Assembly: GCF_000759445.1 (NCBI RefSeq)
Contig: NZ_JRMB01000001.1
Span: forward strand, 2,108,001-2,172,000
Direction of reading: 5' to 3'
DNA length: 64,000 nt
DNA from: Pseudomonas lutea
GTDB taxonomy: Bacteria; Pseudomonadota; Gammaproteobacteria; Pseudomonadales; Pseudomonadaceae
Shown here: piece by piece, positions 61,894 through 64,000 of the stretch
How positions within the stretch are numbered: the first letter of the stretch is position 1
Layout: each line of letters starts with the position of its first letter
Translations under genes and position numbers: made by a program
The notes under the pieces: model-generated
Databases searched by the model: none
Told to the model about the DNA's origin: nothing
The model's input: the letters and a program-made list of their open reading frames with translations, nothing else

Positions 61894-62011
61894 CAGTCAT
61901 CATTCGGCAGTCAGCGGTCAGCAATCAGCGGCCGGCATTCGGCAGTCAGCACTCAGCACTCAGCAGTCAGCAATCAGCAATCAGCAATCAGCAATCAGCA
62001 ATCAGCAATCG
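61894..62011. repeat. Heptanucleotide tandem repeat (CAGCAAT-type)
   Basis: A run of 7-bp units, CAGCAAT with variants CAGTCAT, CAGCACT, CAGCAGT and GGCATTCGG-type interruptions, ending in six near-perfect CAGCAAT units at about 61970-62009. It is adjacent to the REP cluster and reads open in several frames without a start. Confidence 0.85.
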
Positions 62012-62047
62012 CTGTGACAACTATCAACGGCGTCGTGCAAATCCCGG

Positions 62048-62851
62048 TCAGTCCTGATAACCGGTGCCATGCCGGTCCAGCTCGCGAATCAGAGCGTTCC
62101 AGTGCCGCGCTACGCCTGGCCCCGTACCGCTTTTGATCACACTGGCCTGCGCCTCCACACGCTTGACCACCTCATCTGGCGGAAAGATCAGCTCGACATT
62201 GCCCGCTGCCTGCGCAGCGATCTGAATAGTGCAGGCGTATTCGAGGTTATGCAGCTGTTGAAACGCATGCTCGACGCTCACGCCTGCAGTGAGCAGCCCG
62301 TGATTGCGCAGAATCATCACACTTTTATCGCCAAGGTCCGCCACCAGGCGTTCGCGTTCGCCCAGGTCCTGGGCAATGCCTTCATAGCCGTGATAGGCCA
62401 CCCTGCCGGAGAAAGCCAGGGAATGCTGCGAGATGAGCAATAAACCGTTTTTCTGCGCGGACACCGCAATGCCGTCGCGGGTATGGGTATGCAGCACCGC
62501 CTGCAAATCGGGACGCGCGGCATGGATAGCGCTGTGGATCACGTAACCGGCGTTGTTGATGCCCAGCCCGGTCGGGTCGTCGATCACGGTGCCGTCGATG
62601 TCGACCTTCACTAGATTGGAGGCCGTGATCTCATCGAACAGGAGCCCAAAAGGGTTGATCAGGAAATGCTCGGCAGGCCCCGGAACACGCGCGGAAAAGT
62701 GCGTGTAGATGTGGTCGGTCCAGCGTTTCAGGGCCGCGATCCGGTAGGCCGCCGCCAGTTTCACCCGCACCTCCCACTCTTGCGGGCTAACTCGATCGCG
62801 CACGCTGCCGATGTTGCCTGACAGAACGGGCAAAGAACTGACGATGCTCAT
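62048..62851 (-). CDS. Class II aldolase/adducin family protein
   Basis: 267 residues. The zinc-binding site HTHTRDGIAVSA (His-x-His) and the segment ITASNLVKVD with the sugar-phosphate-binding loop are present; the last His is in ILRNHGLLTAG. The family includes L-fuculose-phosphate aldolase and sugar-acid epimerases; no substrate can be assigned. A LysR-type regulator lies upstream on the same strand. Confidence 0.88.
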   Translation of the reverse strand: MSIVSSLPVLSGNIGSVRDRVSPQEWEVRVKLAAAYRIAALKRWTDHIYTHFSARVPGPAEHFLINPFGLLFDEITASNLVKVDIDGTVIDDPTGLGINNAGYVIHSAIHAARPDLQAVLHTHTRDGIAVSAQKNGLLLISQHSLAFSGRVAYHGYEGIAQDLGERERLVADLGDKSVMILRNHGLLTAGVSVEHAFQQLHNLEYACTIQIAAQAAGNVELIFPPDEVVKRVEAQASVIKSGTGPGVARHWNALIRELDRHGTGYQD

Positions 62852-63025
62852 GTTTGACTCCCTGATAGTCTGGATCAGACGTAATCAGCGCAGCCTAGCC
62901 GGTGAAGTAAATGATTAAAAAGCACATTTACTTCTAAGCTAATCATCAATTTTTTTTATTATGAGATGAACCCGGTGTGCTGGCGAACAGGGCTAGCCAG
63001 GCACACCTAAGGTGAATACCCAGAC

Positions 63026-63060
63026 TGCGTTCGCCAGCAAGCCGGCTCCTACAGGGGGAT
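63026..63060. repeat. REP-like element between aldolase and LysR
   Basis: TTCGCCAGCAAGCCGGCTCCTACAG (63028-63052) is a second REP class. The same core occurs at 11068-11090 inside the minisatellite zone, in opposite orientation. Confidence 0.75.
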
Positions 63061-63096
63061 GCGCTTGTGCAGCCACCTCGGTGCGGCGTCGGGGAT

Positions 63097-64000
63097 TCAC
63101 GCCGCATCCCGCTCCTGCTTCAGCGAATCAGCCACCAGGTTGCCGAACGCAGCCACCGGCGCCTGCAAGTTGCCCAAAAAGCGCGGCTGGATCAGCCACA
63201 GGTCCAGCACCGGCTTGAAGTCCTTGAGAGGCATGACGGCGAGCGAATCCCGGTGACTGCTGCGCTCCAGCAGCGGGCGTGGCACAAGACCCAGGCCCAA
63301 CCCGTCAGCGACCAGGCCCAGTTGCAGCTCGGTGCCGAAGGTTTCAAGGTTAACCTTCAAGCTCAAACCCTGATCCGTCAGGGTGCGTTGCAGCCCGGCG
63401 CGGAAACCGCAGCCATCCGGGTTGAGCACCCATCCCAGGTCGTAACAATCGGCCAGCTTGACCGGCTTCTTCGGCAGCGCTTGCCGGGCGCACACCACCA
63501 CCAACTCCATCTTCCCGAGGGATTCGCCCACGATGCCCTCGGGGAAAATTTTCCCCGCCGGGAATAACGCGGCGGCGGCATCCAGCTCACCGTTTTCGAT
63601 TTTGCCAATCAGATTGCTGCCCCACCCGGTCACCACTTGCGCACGCAGATCGGGAAATTGCCCACGCAGATGTTTCAGCGCGTCCAGCAGCACCACGTCG
63701 CCGATGGTTTGCGGCACACCCAGCCGAAGCAGGCCGCTGGGCGGGGTATCGCTGGCGACCAGTTCGCGCAACGCGTCCATTTCCCGCAGGATCGCGAGGC
63801 ATTTCTGATAAACCTGTGTCCCCATCGGGGTCGGCTTGAGTGGCTTGGTGTTACGGTCGAACAACTCCACACCCAGCGCTTGCTCGAAGTTCTGCACGCG
63901 GCGCGTGATGGCGGGCTGTGTCAGTTCCAGAGATTCAGCGGCATGGCTGATCGACTGGCAGCGGATCACCGCCACGAAGGCATCGATGTCATCAATTTTC
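63097..64000 (-). CDS. LysR family transcriptional regulator, start just beyond window
   Basis: About 300 residues are visible. The helix-turn-helix is SISHAAESLELTQPAITRRVQNFEQALG, followed by the typical substrate-binding domain. The last bases of the window read, on the minus strand, G AAA ATT GAT GAC, so the start codon ATG has its final G at 64000 and two bases outside. The usual LysR pattern (MKIDDIDAF) supports this. Lies upstream of the class II aldolase on the same strand and probably controls it. Confidence 0.9.
   Translation of the reverse strand, partial: KIDDIDAFVAVIRCQSISHAAESLELTQPAITRRVQNFEQALGVELFDRNTKPLKPTPMGTQVYQKCLAILREMDALRELVASDTPPSGLLRLGVPQTIGDVVLLDALKHLRGQFPDLRAQVVTGWGSNLIGKIENGELDAAAALFPAGKIFPEGIVGESLGKMELVVVCARQALPKKPVKLADCYDLGWVLNPDGCGFRAGLQRTLTDQGLSLKVNLETFGTELQLGLVADGLGLGLVPRPLLERSSHRDSLAVMPLKDFKPVLDLWLIQPRFLGNLQAPVAAFGNLVADSLKQERDAA

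Noticed and set aside
61894..62011. Considered as a CRISPR array
   Set aside because: Repeat units are only 7 bp and contiguous, with no spacers and no cas genes nearby.

Overview
The window is a 64 kb stretch of a GC-rich gammaproteobacterial chromosome, almost certainly Pseudomonas. It carries blocks whose order I know from pseudomonads: truA-trpF-accD-folC-SPOR-cvpA-purF-metZ beside fimV; rpmF-plsX-fabD-fabG-acpP-fabF-pabC-mltG-tmk-holB-pilZ-tatD with the RgsA small RNA; and rne-rluC-sppA and murB-kdsB-lpxK-exbD-exbB-comEC. Pseudomonas-type REP elements are scattered in the gaps. Most of it is housekeeping sequence.

Left end (1-8.4 kb): the 3' part of a type VI lipase effector gene (Tle1/DUF2235 type) is followed by three tandem copies of a DUF2931 lipoprotein, the likely immunity protein; the copies start exactly 748 bp apart and the third is frameshifted. 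Then come fadH (2,4-dienoyl-CoA reductase), a nitrilase-fold protein that lacks its catalytic Lys and Cys, an AraC-type regulator, and a 28-residue ORF on the minus strand.

8.5-11.2 kb: ilvA (threonine deaminase) is preceded by what reads as a complete ribosome-mediated attenuator. It has an Ile-rich leader peptide, a 1:2 hairpin, a 2:3 antiterminator, a 3:4 terminator and a second short ORF overlapping the ilvA start. Downstream of ilvA is an 840 bp non-coding minisatellite with a 45-46 bp unit nested in a 214 bp unit.

11.2-29 kb (all minus strand): a DUF2242 lipoprotein, stand-alone aroA, a tRNA-Val/Asp/Asp operon with promoter and terminator, metZ, purF, cvpA, SPOR protein, folC, accD, trpF, truA, fimV, a Usg-like ASADH paralogue without the catalytic Cys, DUF1285, a DUF4823 lipoprotein and a TetR regulator.

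29-43 kb: the RpoS-type small RNA RgsA (+), then the long minus-strand cluster for lipid, cell-wall and replication functions (tatD, pilZ, holB, tmk, mltG, pabC, fabF, acpP, fabG, fabD, plsX, rpmF, yceD). A divergent Maf pyrophosphatase follows, then sppA, a HAD phosphatase and rluC.

43-57 kb: rne (RNase E) with a leader of about 650 nt, and on the minus strand a MobA-like transferase, murB, kdsB, a Trm112-like protein, lpxK, exbD, exbB and a comEC split by a one-base frameshift. Then a DUF2062 gene (+) and an ABC-2 exporter pair (-).

57-64 kb: a glutathione transferase, fadE (acyl-CoA dehydrogenase), two small conserved-looking genes, a REP/heptanucleotide repeat zone, a class II aldolase and the bulk of a LysR regulator cut by the window edge at its start codon.
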